NCBI RefSeq assembly: GCF_020687695.1
Contig: NZ_JAJEWL010000007.1
Location: forward strand, 62,001 to 126,000
Direction of reading: 5' to 3'
DNA: 64,000 nt
Source: Pusillimonas sp. MFBS29
Lineage (GTDB): Bacteria > Pseudomonadota > Gammaproteobacteria > Burkholderiales > Burkholderiaceae_B
Part shown: piece after piece, positions 46,916-55,785 of the stretch
Numbering within the stretch: position 1 is the first letter of the stretch
Layout of the letters: each line of letters opens with the position of its first letter
Notes under the pieces: model-generated
Told to the model about the DNA's origin: nothing
The model's database searches: none
The model's input: the letters and a program-made list of their open reading frames with translations, nothing else
Program-made: the position numbers and the translations under genes

Positions 46916-48349
46916 TTAAGTGTTGCCTGCGGCTGCGATCGCTTTCCAGAAATAGCGGCGGTAACCCGTTGTAGGGTCGAGATCTTTGATGCGAAATGTG
47001 AAGCCCACCGCGTCGCCCTGCTCGAGTAAATCGGCTTCAGGGTCGGTGAACTCCATCAATACGCGGGCGCCGCAATCGAAGTCGACCAATCCGTAACAGT
47101 TAGGTGGGCAGGGCGAGAACGCCAGCCTATCTGCCGTAAAGGTCATGATTCTGGCAGGCTCATCAGCCAGCGCTACTGGCTCCTGCATATCCAGATGAAA
47201 GCCTTGGCCGACCGCTAATCGGGTGGGTGGAAACTGCACGCGGCCCGTCTCGCGGCAGCGCCCCCCCACAAAACCCAGTAGCGTATCAGCGTTACGCCAC
47301 GAAGTGCTGAGCGCCTCATTTACCAGGTAGCGGCCGCGCAGGCCTCTATCCCAATCGACCTTGCCGCGAAACGCCAGCAGCTTCATATAGTTGTCTTCGT
47401 CAACGCCCTGCTGTAACTGCGCCGACACGGTGGGCGTGGGCGCTGCAACCGACGCGCCGGCTTCGAACACAAGCGCGGTTGCGCCTTGCCCGAACTGCGC
47501 CACCAGAATCTTCTGGCCGGGCTCGCCACCTTCAAGGGCGTGGCCCAACATGACGAGCGCATGTGCGACACCCGTGTCGCCACACCCTTCCACCAGCGCC
47601 GACGTTTCTCTGGCCTCGCCCAAGCCCAACTTGGCCGTGAGCGCCCTGGTGACGCCGGGCATGGCGCAGGGCATCACGAAATGATCAATGTCTGCCGGAG
47701 TGACCCGCGCATTCTTGAGCGCCTGAACGATGGCGTCGCGAACGAGTTCCATATAGCCCACTTCACGCACCCAACGCTCTTCCCACTCTTGCGGGTGCGC
47801 GTGGTCGGCGGCGCGATAGCGATCGGTGAAGGGCGCACTTATCGACGCGCCCCCGAGGTAGCGCAGCATGCCCGGCTCACCACCAGTCAGCACGGCTGCG
47901 CCGCCGTCGCCGGAACGGCCTTCCGCCACGCTGCCGGGCACCGCTACCGGCACTTCCCCGGCCGTGATCAAGGTGCGGTCACCGGTTTCCAGCGCCTGAT
48001 GCAGCGCGAGCAGCCCGGCGCGAACCGAGCCATGTACATCTTGCGTACGAACCGTCTGCGATAAACCCAAAGCGGCACGTACAAACGCCGCATTCTGCGG
48101 TTCCGCGTAGGGAGGCGAGGTGCTGGCAAAGTAAAGCGTGTCGACATCAACGCCACGGCTACGCGGCAGAGCGCGCCGCGCAGCGGCGACCGCCATGGTT
48201 AGGCTGTCTTCATCCCAATAAGCCAGGGTACGGTTTCCCTTGCCCCCTGAACCCGCCCCGGGCGTAAGCCAGCCGAGCGCCTTTCCCATGGCTGCGCGCG
48301 AAAGACGCAGCCGGGGCAGATATACTCCAATCGCCTGGATATAGGCCAT
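46916..48349 (-). CDS. HMG-CoA-synthase-like domain fused to an OB-fold (DUF35) domain
   Basis: The 477-residue protein has a condensing-enzyme fold in residues 1-330: MAYIQAIGVYLPRLRLSR, YFASTSPPYAEPQNAAFVRAALGL, and DVHGSVRAGLLAL. In that last motif HMG-CoA synthase has its catalytic Cys just before the R/K-A-G step; here the residue is Val109, so ordinary acyl-Cys chemistry is not expected. Residues about 345-477 form a DUF35-type module: GGRCRETGRVQFPP, then an OB-fold with TFTADRLAFSPCPPNCYGLVDFDCGARVLMEFTD. The zinc knuckle is incomplete. Such proteins partner thiolases, and the thiolase gene follows 9 bp later. It is first in its unit, behind a predicted TetR operator. Confidence 0.85.
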   Translation of the reverse strand: MAYIQAIGVYLPRLRLSRAAMGKALGWLTPGAGSGGKGNRTLAYWDEDSLTMAVAAARRALPRSRGVDVDTLYFASTSPPYAEPQNAAFVRAALGLSQTVRTQDVHGSVRAGLLALHQALETGDRTLITAGEVPVAVPGSVAEGRSGDGGAAVLTGGEPGMLRYLGGASISAPFTDRYRAADHAHPQEWEERWVREVGYMELVRDAIVQALKNARVTPADIDHFVMPCAMPGVTRALTAKLGLGEARETSALVEGCGDTGVAHALVMLGHALEGGEPGQKILVAQFGQGATALVFEAGASVAAPTPTVSAQLQQGVDEDNYMKLLAFRGKVDWDRGLRGRYLVNEALSTSWRNADTLLGFVGGRCRETGRVQFPPTRLAVGQGFHLDMQEPVALADEPARIMTFTADRLAFSPCPPNCYGLVDFDCGARVLMEFTDPEADLLEQGDAVGFTFRIKDLDPTTGYRRYFWKAIAAAGNT

Positions 48350-48421
48350 GAATTACCTCCTCCCATGTGTGCAGCCGGGGCACCCGGCATACCGCTGAGA
48401 ACTCGATTTAATAGTTAGAAT

Positions 48422-48440
48422 AATCGGTCTATTAATAGTA
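48422..48440 (-). promoter_or_regulatory. Operator and -10 element of the thiolase/ligase unit
   Basis: AATCGGTCTATT (48422-48433) is a copy of the 12-bp motif RAYCGNYCGTTC shared by five starts in this region; it is the weakest copy. It lies 1 bp downstream of the -10-like TACTAT (minus strand, 48440-48435). No good -35 is seen. The site is 73 bp before the ATG at 48349. Confidence 0.5.
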
Positions 48441-48482
48441 CCGAAAAACGCGTTTTGAAAAAATACCTTCATGCTTAACGTT

Positions 48483-49661
48483 TCATGCTTCACTGTGGCT
48501 CGCCTCGCTTTCCGCCTGAACAATCACACCCTGCGCGAGCGCGTCGCTTATGCGTCTCGCTGACACGCCCCAAGCATGCAGCGTTTCCAAGGAGTGCGCC
48601 CCCGCCCTGGGCGCGGCCGTAGGCATAGGCGCCGGAGTCGCACTGAACCGGGGAGCCGGCGCGGGTTGGATTACGCCTTCAACATCCACAAAAGCATTAC
48701 GCCGAGTGGCATGCGGATGCGCGACCGCCTCGCTCCAATCGAGTATCGGCGTCACGCAGCCATCGGTGCCTTCAAAAAGGCTCACCCAATGGTCGCGCGG
48801 CTTTGTGGCAAACAGTTCAGCCAACTTCTGCCGCAATGACGGCCAGCGCGCAGGTTGTCGATCGTGCGTGAACTCTTCCGGTTCTAACGCCAACCGTTCC
48901 ACCAAGATGTCGTGGAAGCGTTTCTCAACGCATGCGACAGCCAGATAGCGGCCGTCTGCACAGGCATAGGTGGCGTAGAAGTACGCCCCGCCGTCGAGCA
49001 AGTTCTGCCCGCGCCCGTTGGGCCATGCGCCGCCGGCCCTGAATCCCCAGAACATCGACGACAGCAGGCCGACTCCGTCGGTCATAGCAGCATCGACCAC
49101 CTGCCCCGAACCGCCACCTCGCACTGCGAGCAGCGCGGCCACCATGCCGAAGGCGAGCAACATACCACCCCCGCCGAAGTCAGCCACATAGTTCAGCGGC
49201 ACAGTCGGCGGGCCGTCGGCCGGCCCGATGGCATGTAGTGCACCGGTAATGCCCAGATAGTTCAAGTCGTGCCCCACCTGATTGGCCAGGGGGCCGGTCT
49301 GTCCCCAGCCCGTCATACGGCCGTACACCAGCTTTGGGTTACGCGCAAGACAGACTTCCGGCGACAAGCCCAGGCGCTCCATGACGCCGGGGCGAAATCC
49401 TTCGATCAGGCCGTCTGCATTTGATATCAGCTCGAGCAACAGCTCACTTCCTGCCGGCGCACGCAGATCGACCGCCAGCGACTTGCGGCCGCGCGCCAGC
49501 ACGTCGAACCGGGTGTCTAGCAAGGGGAAATCGGCTTTTCGCTTTGCCGGATGGATGCGCACCACCTCTGCGCCATGGTCTGCAAGCATCATGGCGGCAA
49601 AGGGCGCGGGGCCCAGACCCACCATTTCGATGATGCGTAAACCTTGCAAAGTGGCTGACAT
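48483..49661 (-). CDS. CaiB/BaiF family CoA-transferase or racemase (AMACR-like)
   Basis: ATG 49661 after AAGGAGC gives 392 residues; the frame's earlier ATG at 49679 overlaps that ribosome site. The sequence LQGLRIIEMVGLGPAPFAAMMLADHGAEVVRI and the pair H131 (NQVGHDLNYLGITGALH) and D161 (NYVADFGGGGMLLAFG) match alpha-methylacyl-CoA racemases, where this His/Asp pair moves the alpha proton. FAtype CoA-transferases have Asp at the same place but not the His. A racemase for a 2-methyl branched acyl-CoA or a CoA-transferase are both possible. It is the last gene of the Rieske dioxygenase unit. Confidence 0.88.
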   Translation of the reverse strand: MSATLQGLRIIEMVGLGPAPFAAMMLADHGAEVVRIHPAKRKADFPLLDTRFDVLARGRKSLAVDLRAPAGSELLLELISNADGLIEGFRPGVMERLGLSPEVCLARNPKLVYGRMTGWGQTGPLANQVGHDLNYLGITGALHAIGPADGPPTVPLNYVADFGGGGMLLAFGMVAALLAVRGGGSGQVVDAAMTDGVGLLSSMFWGFRAGGAWPNGRGQNLLDGGAYFYATYACADGRYLAVACVEKRFHDILVERLALEPEEFTHDRQPARWPSLRQKLAELFATKPRDHWVSLFEGTDGCVTPILDWSEAVAHPHATRRNAFVDVEGVIQPAPAPRFSATPAPMPTAAPRAGAHSLETLHAWGVSARRISDALAQGVIVQAESEASHSEA

Positions 49662-49693
49662 TTTGTGCTCCTTAGACATCTTCAGCGATTCCG

Positions 49694-50011
49694 CTATGCA
49701 GCGTTGGGAACCTTTACGATCAGGCCATTAAGCGCCGGCCCTACAGTGATCTGGCACGAAAGGCGGGACTCCGCTCGTACATCGGTGGCGAAATCGAGCA
49801 TATCGTGCTCCATATCGCTGGACTCGCCCACTACAGGCATCCATTCAGACGCAATATGTACGTGGCATGTTGCACAGGTACAGGCACCTCCGCACTCGGC
49901 AATAATCCCAGGCACGTTTGCGCGTCTGGCGCATTCCATCACGCTGAGGCCATCTGTGGCCTCAACGATGTGGCGCTCTTCATCACCCGTAATGAATACA
50001 ATAGTTGTCAT
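49694..50011 (-). CDS. Adrenodoxin-type 2Fe-2S ferredoxin
   Basis: ATG 50011 after GGGAAG gives 105 residues; the longer frame from 50062 would overlap the SDR gene. The cluster ligands are C40-x5-C46-x2-C49 and C86, in ECGGACTCATCHVHIA and SRLSCQITV. MEHDMLDFATDVR is typical of adrenodoxin/putidaredoxin-like proteins. An extra C44 lies in the loop. It should carry electrons from the FAD reductase encoded at 59.0-60.2 kb to the Rieske dioxygenase in the same unit, making a three-component system with a plant-unlike, [2Fe-2S] vertebrate-type ferredoxin. Confidence 0.93.
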   Translation of the reverse strand: MTTIVFITGDEERHIVEATDGLSVMECARRANVPGIIAECGGACTCATCHVHIASEWMPVVGESSDMEHDMLDFATDVRAESRLSCQITVGPALNGLIVKVPNAA

Positions 50012-50027
50012 AGTACTTCCCAAGATT

Positions 50028-50747
50028 TCAGATTCTGCATCCCATTCCGCCGGAAACGCCAAGCGATTCTCCGGTGATAAAGCCGGCGTCTTCGGAGCAC
50101 AGGAAAGCGATGGTGGCCGCCACCTCCTCAGGCTGGCCCAGCCGTCGCAGCAAGGTCAGCCCCTGAAGGTCTAACCGCATTTTTTCGCCTGCCAACTCAA
50201 CAGCACGCTTAACCATCGGCGTCTCGATCGGACCGGGCAGAACAGCATTGGCGGTCACGCCATAGCGCGCGTTTTCCCGGGCGATGGAGCAGGTGAAGCC
50301 CAGCAGGCCCGCCTTGGCGGAAGCATAGATGGCCCCGCCCCGGGAGCCGAGGCGGCCGGCTTCGGACGACACATTCACGATGCGACCGTAGCGAGCGGAC
50401 TGCATGCCCGGCAAGACCCCTAGCGTGAATGCAAAGGCGCTTTCCAGGTTCACGGCAAGAAAGTGCCGCCAGTCTGACGGGCCAGTATCCGAAAAGAACG
50501 AATGCTGATCAACGCCGACATTGTTTACCAAAACATCGAAGGGGTCGGATTTGTCAAAAAAGCGAGCCACCGCATCGAAATCGACAGCATTCAGCTCAAT
50601 AAAGGTCGTGCCGGTTTCGGCCGCGAGCGCTGCGCCGGCCGCAGCGTCGCGATCACAGAACGTGACGTTGAAGCCGCTGCCACTCAGCTTGTGCACCGTG
50701 GCCGCCCCGATTCCGTTGGCCCCGCCCGTTACCAATGCCCGACGCAT
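50028..50747 (-). CDS. Short-chain dehydrogenase/reductase
   Basis: The 239-residue Rossmann protein has the NAD(P) motif TGGANGIG (residues 7-14), NNVG (75-78), and the catalytic S128, Y141 and K145 (YASAK). GPIETP and the C-terminal FLCSEDAGFITGESLGVSGG are standard. In a Rieske operon it could oxidise the cis-dihydrodiol, while in a CoA pathway it could oxidise a 3-hydroxyacyl-CoA. FabG-like proteins cannot be separated on sequence alone. It is 2 bp after the enoyl-CoA hydratase stop and 16 bp before the ferredoxin gene. Confidence 0.92.
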   Translation of the reverse strand: MRRALVTGGANGIGAATVHKLSGSGFNVTFCDRDAAAGAALAAETGTTFIELNAVDFDAVARFFDKSDPFDVLVNNVGVDQHSFFSDTGPSDWRHFLAVNLESAFAFTLGVLPGMQSARYGRIVNVSSEAGRLGSRGGAIYASAKAGLLGFTCSIARENARYGVTANAVLPGPIETPMVKRAVELAGEKMRLDLQGLTLLRRLGQPEEVAATIAFLCSEDAGFITGESLGVSGGMGCRI

Positions 50748-50749
50748 CG

Positions 50750-51562
50750 CTAGTTGCCCCTGAATACCGGTTTGCGCTTTTCCAGCACTGCCGTTAGTCC
50801 TTCCCGGCTGTCTGCCGTGGCCGACAGCGATGAAACTGTGCGGGCTTCTTCCGGCAAGGCGGTTTCAACGTTTAAGGTGTTCCACAACAAACGCTTGGTC
50901 GCAGCCTGGGCGAGTGGTGCACCATCGGCGAAACGCGCGGTCAGCGCCACGGCGGCGGCATCGAGCTCTTCATCAGGCACGACTTGCGTAACCAGGCCCA
51001 TCTGTAAGGCCTCGTCGGCGCCGACGATACGGTTTGACAGCATCATTTCCATGGCCTGCCGGAAACCGACCAGATACGGCAGTATGACTGATGAGCCAGC
51101 ATCGGGCGCCATGCCTACACGGGTGGCCCCTGGCAGGAACTTGGCGCCTTGCCCCGCGATCACGATATCGGAGGCGCAAACCAGACCCAGCCCGCCGCCA
51201 CCGGCAGCAAAGCCTTGAACCTGTGTGACCACGACAGCTTGCAGGCGAATTAGTGCGCCCACCGCCATCTGCAGCCATGCGGTGACCTCGCGCAGGAAGT
51301 CGCCCAGTTCCTCCCCCTTGCTGGCGAACTCGCGAACATCGCCTCCCGCGCAGAAATTCTTGCCCAGCCCGCGCAACAACACCACGCGCACATCGGGCTC
51401 GCGATGACAACGCATCACGGCCTGATGCAAGGCCTTCATGAACTCGATATTCATGCCGTTGGAAGATTCCGGCCGGTTCAGCGTTATACGCGCCACATGA
51501 TCGGCATAATCGAGTAGCACCGGGCCTTCGCCGATCCATACCTGCCTATTTTCTTCATTCAT
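50750..51562 (-). CDS. Enoyl-CoA hydratase/isomerase family protein
   Basis: This 270-residue crotonase has the oxyanion segments FCAGGDVREFA (about residue 70) and GFAAGGGGLGLVCASDIVIA, then VGMAPDAGSSVILPYLVG, where Asp takes the place of the second catalytic Glu, as in PaaG-like isomerases. The C-terminus ADSREGLTAVLEKRKPVF is canonical. It lies between the dioxygenase beta gene (9-bp gap) and the SDR gene, so it should act on a CoA thioester in the same pathway. It is a different protein from the crotonase at 37.5-38.3 kb. Confidence 0.92.
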   Translation of the reverse strand: MNEENRQVWIGEGPVLLDYADHVARITLNRPESSNGMNIEFMKALHQAVMRCHREPDVRVVLLRGLGKNFCAGGDVREFASKGEELGDFLREVTAWLQMAVGALIRLQAVVVTQVQGFAAGGGGLGLVCASDIVIAGQGAKFLPGATRVGMAPDAGSSVILPYLVGFRQAMEMMLSNRIVGADEALQMGLVTQVVPDEELDAAAVALTARFADGAPLAQAATKRLLWNTLNVETALPEEARTVSSLSATADSREGLTAVLEKRKPVFRGN

Positions 51563-51571
51563 TACACCACC

Positions 51572-52099
51572 TCATACCAGGAACGAAAGCGTAAACACCG
51601 GCTTCTCGTTATTGACTAATACAACCTTTTTGCGCACCAGACGGAAGGCGCCTTCGACATTTCTAAGTAGGTACTCATTGCGGGCCGCCCAAAGGGTGGT
51701 GCCACGCAAATTCTCTTCATGAATCTGGGCGTTGGCCCTGACCTCGACCTCGTTGCCCTCGACGTGCACCACCTCAATGTTCGAGATGATTCGTGCGAGC
51801 TCTGAACGAGGCGTCTGGGTATGCCGTCGACCGGTTTTCAGTTGCGCGACACGCACGCCGATACGCGAGCGGTTGTCGTAGATGATCGACATCTGCTGCT
51901 CGGGATCGGTGTCGGAGCCATTGGCCGGAATCCAATAGATAGCATCTTCTTCCCATAATGCTTCCCAACCGTCATAGTCGTGGGTGTCTTGCAGACGCGC
52001 CTCAAGGTAGAGAAATTTCGCGACGCTGTGGTAGAGCTCGATCTCATCGCAAACGTCCAGCCCGCGCTCTGTCGGATTGATCTCGATTTGTGCATTCAT
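51572..52099 (-). CDS. Aromatic-ring-hydroxylating dioxygenase beta subunit
   Basis: ATG 52099 is chosen because AGGAG is eight bases upstream; a GTG at 52108 overlapping the alpha stop is possible. The 175-residue protein has the NTF2-like fold of small dioxygenase subunits: YHSVAKFLYLEARLQDTHDYDGWEALWEEDAIYWIPA, then a basic central strand and the C-terminal FRLVRKKVVLVNN. This subunit is structural in the alpha3beta3 hexamer. The sequence style is close to benzoate/toluate or cumate type beta subunits. It is encoded directly behind the alpha subunit. Confidence 0.93.
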   Translation of the reverse strand: MNAQIEINPTERGLDVCDEIELYHSVAKFLYLEARLQDTHDYDGWEALWEEDAIYWIPANGSDTDPEQQMSIIYDNRSRIGVRVAQLKTGRRHTQTPRSELARIISNIEVVHVEGNEVEVRANAQIHEENLRGTTLWAARNEYLLRNVEGAFRLVRKKVVLVNNEKPVFTLSFLV

Positions 52100-52104
52100 T
52101 GAGC

Positions 52105-53361
52105 TCACTCCTGCATCAGCTTTAGGTAATGGCGCCAGATACCCCTTTGTGGCACTTCATCGGTGACATGGCCCACGGTATATCCGTTCTCGTCTTTGCG
52201 CTCGCGGAGCTGCCCGCGCGATAAGACCAACCATTCCGGGTCACGTACCCATGCGCCGCGGTGGTTACGTTCGTACATCTCGGTATCGTCGGCCAGCAGC
52301 ATCCCTGCTGGTCCGACCGAGCCCATGGTCTGTTGCCGCAAGCGACGATTGATCTCGGGCGCGTCTTTGAACTGCACCGCCGTGACATGCTGGATAGTTT
52401 CATCCACGGCCACCGGCTGCAGTACGAAGATCTGGATTTCGGCAATGAAGAGATTTGGGAAAATCATGGTGTGAGGCGTGCCGTCGATCATGATCTTGCG
52501 AGCGCGCTCTGGACCGTAGGCCTCCTCCATCGCCTTCACATAGGCAGGTTGCTGCTCGGCCGACGAGCCGAACCAGTGCAACGGTTTATCGATCCTGCGC
52601 CATTCGCCGCGCAGGTCAAATTCCGTGTGGCCGTTGCCATAATCGCGGGTCAGTGCACTGGAATCTTTGCTATACAGCTCGGCTATGCGAGTGCTCGTGA
52701 CCTGGAAGATGGAGCCATGCACGAAGCCGGGGTGATAGCCGTCGGTCTCGTTCTCGAGCATGAACTTCCAGTTTGCTTTGGTGCGATGCTTCAGGTAGCC
52801 CGCCCTCAGGTCGAGCTCACCAGCCGGTGAGTTGTCGCACAGCTGATCAATGGCTGCCTTAGCGCCACCTAGGTGCTCGTCGAGGCTCGGGCCGGTTTCT
52901 GCGAAAGAGCCGAACACAAAGCCACGGTAGATGCCGAGGCGCGGCACCTTGCCCAGGCCGAGGCCTTCCTTCGACATGCCCTCATAGCCGTCTGGCAAGG
53001 CAACTCCCATGAGGTCACCGGTATTCGAGAAGGTCCATGCGTGGTACGGACAGGTGAACGTCGAGCGATTGCCTTCCTTGTAAGCACAGAGCTGATTGCC
53101 CCGGTGCGGGCACTTGTTCAGGAGCAGACGGATCTCGCCGTGACGATCACGCAACAGCAGCACAGGTGTAGTGCCGATGCTTTTCGTGATGTAGTCATTC
53201 CGGTTGGGCACTTCGCTAACATGCCCCACATACACCCAAGTCGTGTTCCAGATCTTCTCTATTTCTTCCTGAAAAATCTCTTTGTCGATATAGAGCCTGC
53301 TGTTGACCCTGGCGGGCTGAATTAGCGCGCTGTAGTCGATTTCGTCGGTGGTAATCGACAT
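52105..53361 (-). CDS. Rieske aromatic-ring-hydroxylating dioxygenase alpha subunit
   Basis: The catalytic subunit has 418 residues. The Rieske cluster ligands are C84-P-H86 and C104-P-Y-H107 (CPHRG and CPYHAW). The mononuclear iron site is ENETDGYHPGFVH with D207 bridging and H210 and H215 as ligands. Length and N-terminal layout (NSRLYIDKEIFQEEIEKIWNTTWVYVGHVSEVP) resemble the benzoate/cumate/phenoxybenzoate groups. The enzyme would add O2 to an aromatic or alicyclic ring to give a cis-diol. It is first in a six-gene unit with its beta subunit, hydratase, SDR, ferredoxin and CoA-transferase, behind a strong promoter with a TetR-type operator. Confidence 0.95.
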   Translation of the reverse strand: MSITTDEIDYSALIQPARVNSRLYIDKEIFQEEIEKIWNTTWVYVGHVSEVPNRNDYITKSIGTTPVLLLRDRHGEIRLLLNKCPHRGNQLCAYKEGNRSTFTCPYHAWTFSNTGDLMGVALPDGYEGMSKEGLGLGKVPRLGIYRGFVFGSFAETGPSLDEHLGGAKAAIDQLCDNSPAGELDLRAGYLKHRTKANWKFMLENETDGYHPGFVHGSIFQVTSTRIAELYSKDSSALTRDYGNGHTEFDLRGEWRRIDKPLHWFGSSAEQQPAYVKAMEEAYGPERARKIMIDGTPHTMIFPNLFIAEIQIFVLQPVAVDETIQHVTAVQFKDAPEINRRLRQQTMGSVGPAGMLLADDTEMYERNHRGAWVRDPEWLVLSRGQLRERKDENGYTVGHVTDEVPQRGIWRHYLKLMQE

Positions 53362-53411
53362 TTCTACCTCCTTTTTTAGAAAATATAATACGAACGGTCG
53401 ATCTTTTATAG

Positions 53412-53454
53412 TCTATTTAATTCTCGAATGTCAATACTAGAAATGAAGTTTGAA
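53412..53454 (-). promoter_or_regulatory. Promoter and operator of the Rieske dioxygenase unit
   Basis: On the minus strand TTGACA (53454-53449) and TATAAA (53430-53425) are 18 bp apart, a strong sigma-70 promoter. One base after the -10 lies GATCGACCGTTC (53423-53412), a copy of the shared operator over the expected transcription start. The 331-bp AT-rich gap 53362-53692 holds this and the divergent Liv promoter; no gene is seen in it. Confidence 0.7.
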
Positions 53455-53600
53455 TCGATACCCTAGTATGCATGTTGAGTATGGAAAACCCCTAGTTCAA
53501 AGCCTATTCATTCATAAAACAAGATCTAAATAATTGAAATTTATAGGTTTAATATTGATCATCTTGATGCTAGATATTCTCGATATCAATGACGATGGTC

Positions 53601-53645
53601 TAGTCAATTGGCAAAGTCGCTGTTAAATTAAACGAACGGACGATT
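53601..53645 (+). promoter_or_regulatory. Promoter and operator of the Liv-type transporter unit
   Basis: TAGTCA (53601-53606) and TTAAAT (53623-53628) with a 16-bp spacer give a moderate promoter. Five bases later comes GAACGGACGATT (53634-53645), the shared operator (AATCGTCCGTTC on the other strand). The start codon is 47 bp downstream. Confidence 0.6.
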
Positions 53646-53692
53646 AATCATAAGCCCTATTGCTGGGGTATTTCTACCAACTGGAGATAACC

Positions 53693-54832
53693 ATGAACGC
53701 TAAGAAAGTACTAATAACTGGCTTGGTCGCGCTCGGCGTTGCCATGCCGGCCGCCGCGGAGCTCAGGCTCGGCGCTTCGCTGTCGGCCACCGGCCCAGCC
53801 GGCACTCTCGGCGACCTAGAGACGCGAACGCTGGAAATGCTGGTCGAGGAAATCAATTCGAAAGGCGGAATTGATGGCGCAAAGATTCGACTCTTCATGT
53901 ACGACGACGGCAGCGATGCAAACAAGTCGCGCACTTTTGCCACACGCCTGATCGAAGATGACGAAGTGCAGGCTATTATCGGCGGGACGACTACAGGGAC
54001 TTCGATGTCGATTTCATCGGTGGCAGAAGATGCCGAGATTCCCTTTATTTCACTGGCCGGAGGTCTAGAAATCATTGATCCAGTGAAGCCTTACACGTTC
54101 AAGACCCCGCACACCGATCGCATGGCCTGCGCAAAAATCTTCGACGACATGCAAAAAAACAGTTGGACAAATGCTGCGCTTATCGGCTCGACCGATGGTT
54201 TCGGCGCGTCGATGCAGGCCCAATGCAAGGCCGTTGCACCTGATTACGGCATCAAGATTGTTGCCGACGAAACGTACGATCCGCGCGACGTCGATATGAC
54301 GGCGCAACTAGCCAAGATTCGCAGCACGGCTGATGTGCATGCAGTGATCAATGCCGGCTTCGGGCAAAGCGCCGCGGTCATGGCTCGCAATTATCGGCAG
54401 ATGGGCATGGAGCTACCGTACTATGCCTCGCACGGCAATGCCTCGCAAGGCTACATCGACTTGGCTGGCGCCGATGTATTGGAGGGCGTGCGCCTGCCGG
54501 GCACAGCACTTCTGGTTGCTAGCATGCTGGCCGAAAACGATCCACAGAAAGCCCCTTCCATGGCGTACAAGAAGGCTTTCGAAGAGCGCACCGGCATGCC
54601 GGTGGGCACTTTTGGCGGCTACGCATATGACGCCTTCCGTATCTTGATGGATGCCGTCTCTCGCGCAAAATCAGCCGACCCCGCTGACATCCGTAATGCC
54701 ATCGAAGAAACGAAAGGTCTGGTTGGCACGACCGGTATCTACACCTTCTCACCTACTGATCATCTGGGCCTAGATCTTTCCGCTTTCCGCCTTCTGCAGA
54801 TCCGCGACGGAAAGTGGCACATCATCGACTAA
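53693..54832 (+). CDS. Branched-chain amino acid type ABC transporter binding protein
   Basis: ATG 53693 with CTGGAGA upstream gives 379 residues with a signal peptide (VLITGLVALGVAMPAAA). The mature protein opens LRLGASLSATGPAGTLGDLETRTLEMLVEEINSKGGIDG, the LivK/Peripla_BP_6 start, and continues with DDGSDANKSRTFATRLIEDDEVQAIIGG and STDGFGASMQAQCK. Members of this group often bind aromatic acids rather than amino acids when linked to catabolic genes. Being divergent from the dioxygenase unit and sharing its operator motif supports uptake of the pathway substrate. It heads a complete five-gene transporter. Confidence 0.92.
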   Translation: MNAKKVLITGLVALGVAMPAAAELRLGASLSATGPAGTLGDLETRTLEMLVEEINSKGGIDGAKIRLFMYDDGSDANKSRTFATRLIEDDEVQAIIGGTTTGTSMSISSVAEDAEIPFISLAGGLEIIDPVKPYTFKTPHTDRMACAKIFDDMQKNSWTNAALIGSTDGFGASMQAQCKAVAPDYGIKIVADETYDPRDVDMTAQLAKIRSTADVHAVINAGFGQSAAVMARNYRQMGMELPYYASHGNASQGYIDLAGADVLEGVRLPGTALLVASMLAENDPQKAPSMAYKKAFEERTGMPVGTFGGYAYDAFRILMDAVSRAKSADPADIRNAIEETKGLVGTTGIYTFSPTDHLGLDLSAFRLLQIRDGKWHIID

Positions 54833-54910
54833 GCCCCTGACCGAACTGGCGGTCCTGCTTAGCGTGCTGGGCGGGCCGCGTTTATCTCTCGACACTTTAT
54901 CGGAGATCCT

Positions 54911-55783
54911 ATGTCGGAACTCACGCAATTTCTGTTTTCCGGGCTGACGGTCGGCGCAGTGTATGCACTGGTCGCGCTGGGCTTCGCCATCATCTACAAC
55001 GCGACCGACGTCGTTAACTTTGCCCAAGGCGAGTTTGTGATGCTGGGCGGCATGCTGACCGTCTTTGCGTATACCTCGGGGTTCAACCTGCCTCTGGCCG
55101 CCCTAGCTGCCATCGCCATCACTGCGCTGGCGGGCGTGCTACTCAACAAGTTTGCGATTGAACCGGCACGGAGCGCCTCGGTGGTTGGGCTTATCATTAT
55201 CACGATCGGCGCGTCGATCTTCATTCGCGGGGTCGCTCAAGTACTATTCGGCAAGCAAGTTCACAGCCTGCCTGCATTCTCGGGGGACAACCCGATACAT
55301 TTGATGGGCGCAACCATCTTGCCGCAAAGCCTGTGGACCATCGGCGGAGGCATCGTCGTGTTCATCGCGCTGTGGATCTTCTTCACCAAAACACTGACTG
55401 GAAAGGGCCTGCTGGCGACATCGAACAACCGCCTTGCTGCACGTCTGGTAGGCATCAACACCAATTTGATCATGACGCTTTCGTTTGCACTCTCAGCAGC
55501 CATTGGCGCGCTGGCGGGCGTACTGATTACCCCGATTACGTTGACCTCTTACGACATTGGCTTGTTTCTGGCGCTTAAAGGATTCGCCGCCGCCATGCTG
55601 GGCGGAATGGGTAACCCTAAGGGCGCGCTTGCGGGCGGCTTGCTGCTGGGACTGCTCGAATCAGTGACGGCGGGCTACATCTCATCACAGTACAAAGACG
55701 CTGCGGCGTTCATTTTGATTCTTGCAGTGCTGTTCTTCATGCCGCAAGGGCTGTTCGGGCGTAAATCTGCGGAGCGGGTGTAA
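54911..55783 (+). CDS. livH: Branched-chain amino acid type ABC permease LivH
   Basis: This 290-residue permease has about eight hydrophobic segments. The start is FLFSGLTVGAVYALVALGFAIIYNATDVVNFAQGEFVMLGG, the near-invariant LivH N-terminus. NNRLAARLVGINTNLIMTLSFALSAAIGALAGVL contains the EAA-like cytoplasmic loop, and LAGGLLLGLLESVTAGYISSQYKDA ends the core. It should form the channel with LivM. A 78-bp gap separates it from the binding protein gene, and two bases separate its stop from livM. Confidence 0.94.
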   Translation: MSELTQFLFSGLTVGAVYALVALGFAIIYNATDVVNFAQGEFVMLGGMLTVFAYTSGFNLPLAALAAIAITALAGVLLNKFAIEPARSASVVGLIIITIGASIFIRGVAQVLFGKQVHSLPAFSGDNPIHLMGATILPQSLWTIGGGIVVFIALWIFFTKTLTGKGLLATSNNRLAARLVGINTNLIMTLSFALSAAIGALAGVLITPITLTSYDIGLFLALKGFAAAMLGGMGNPKGALAGGLLLGLLESVTAGYISSQYKDAAAFILILAVLFFMPQGLFGRKSAERV

Positions 55784-55785
55784 GC

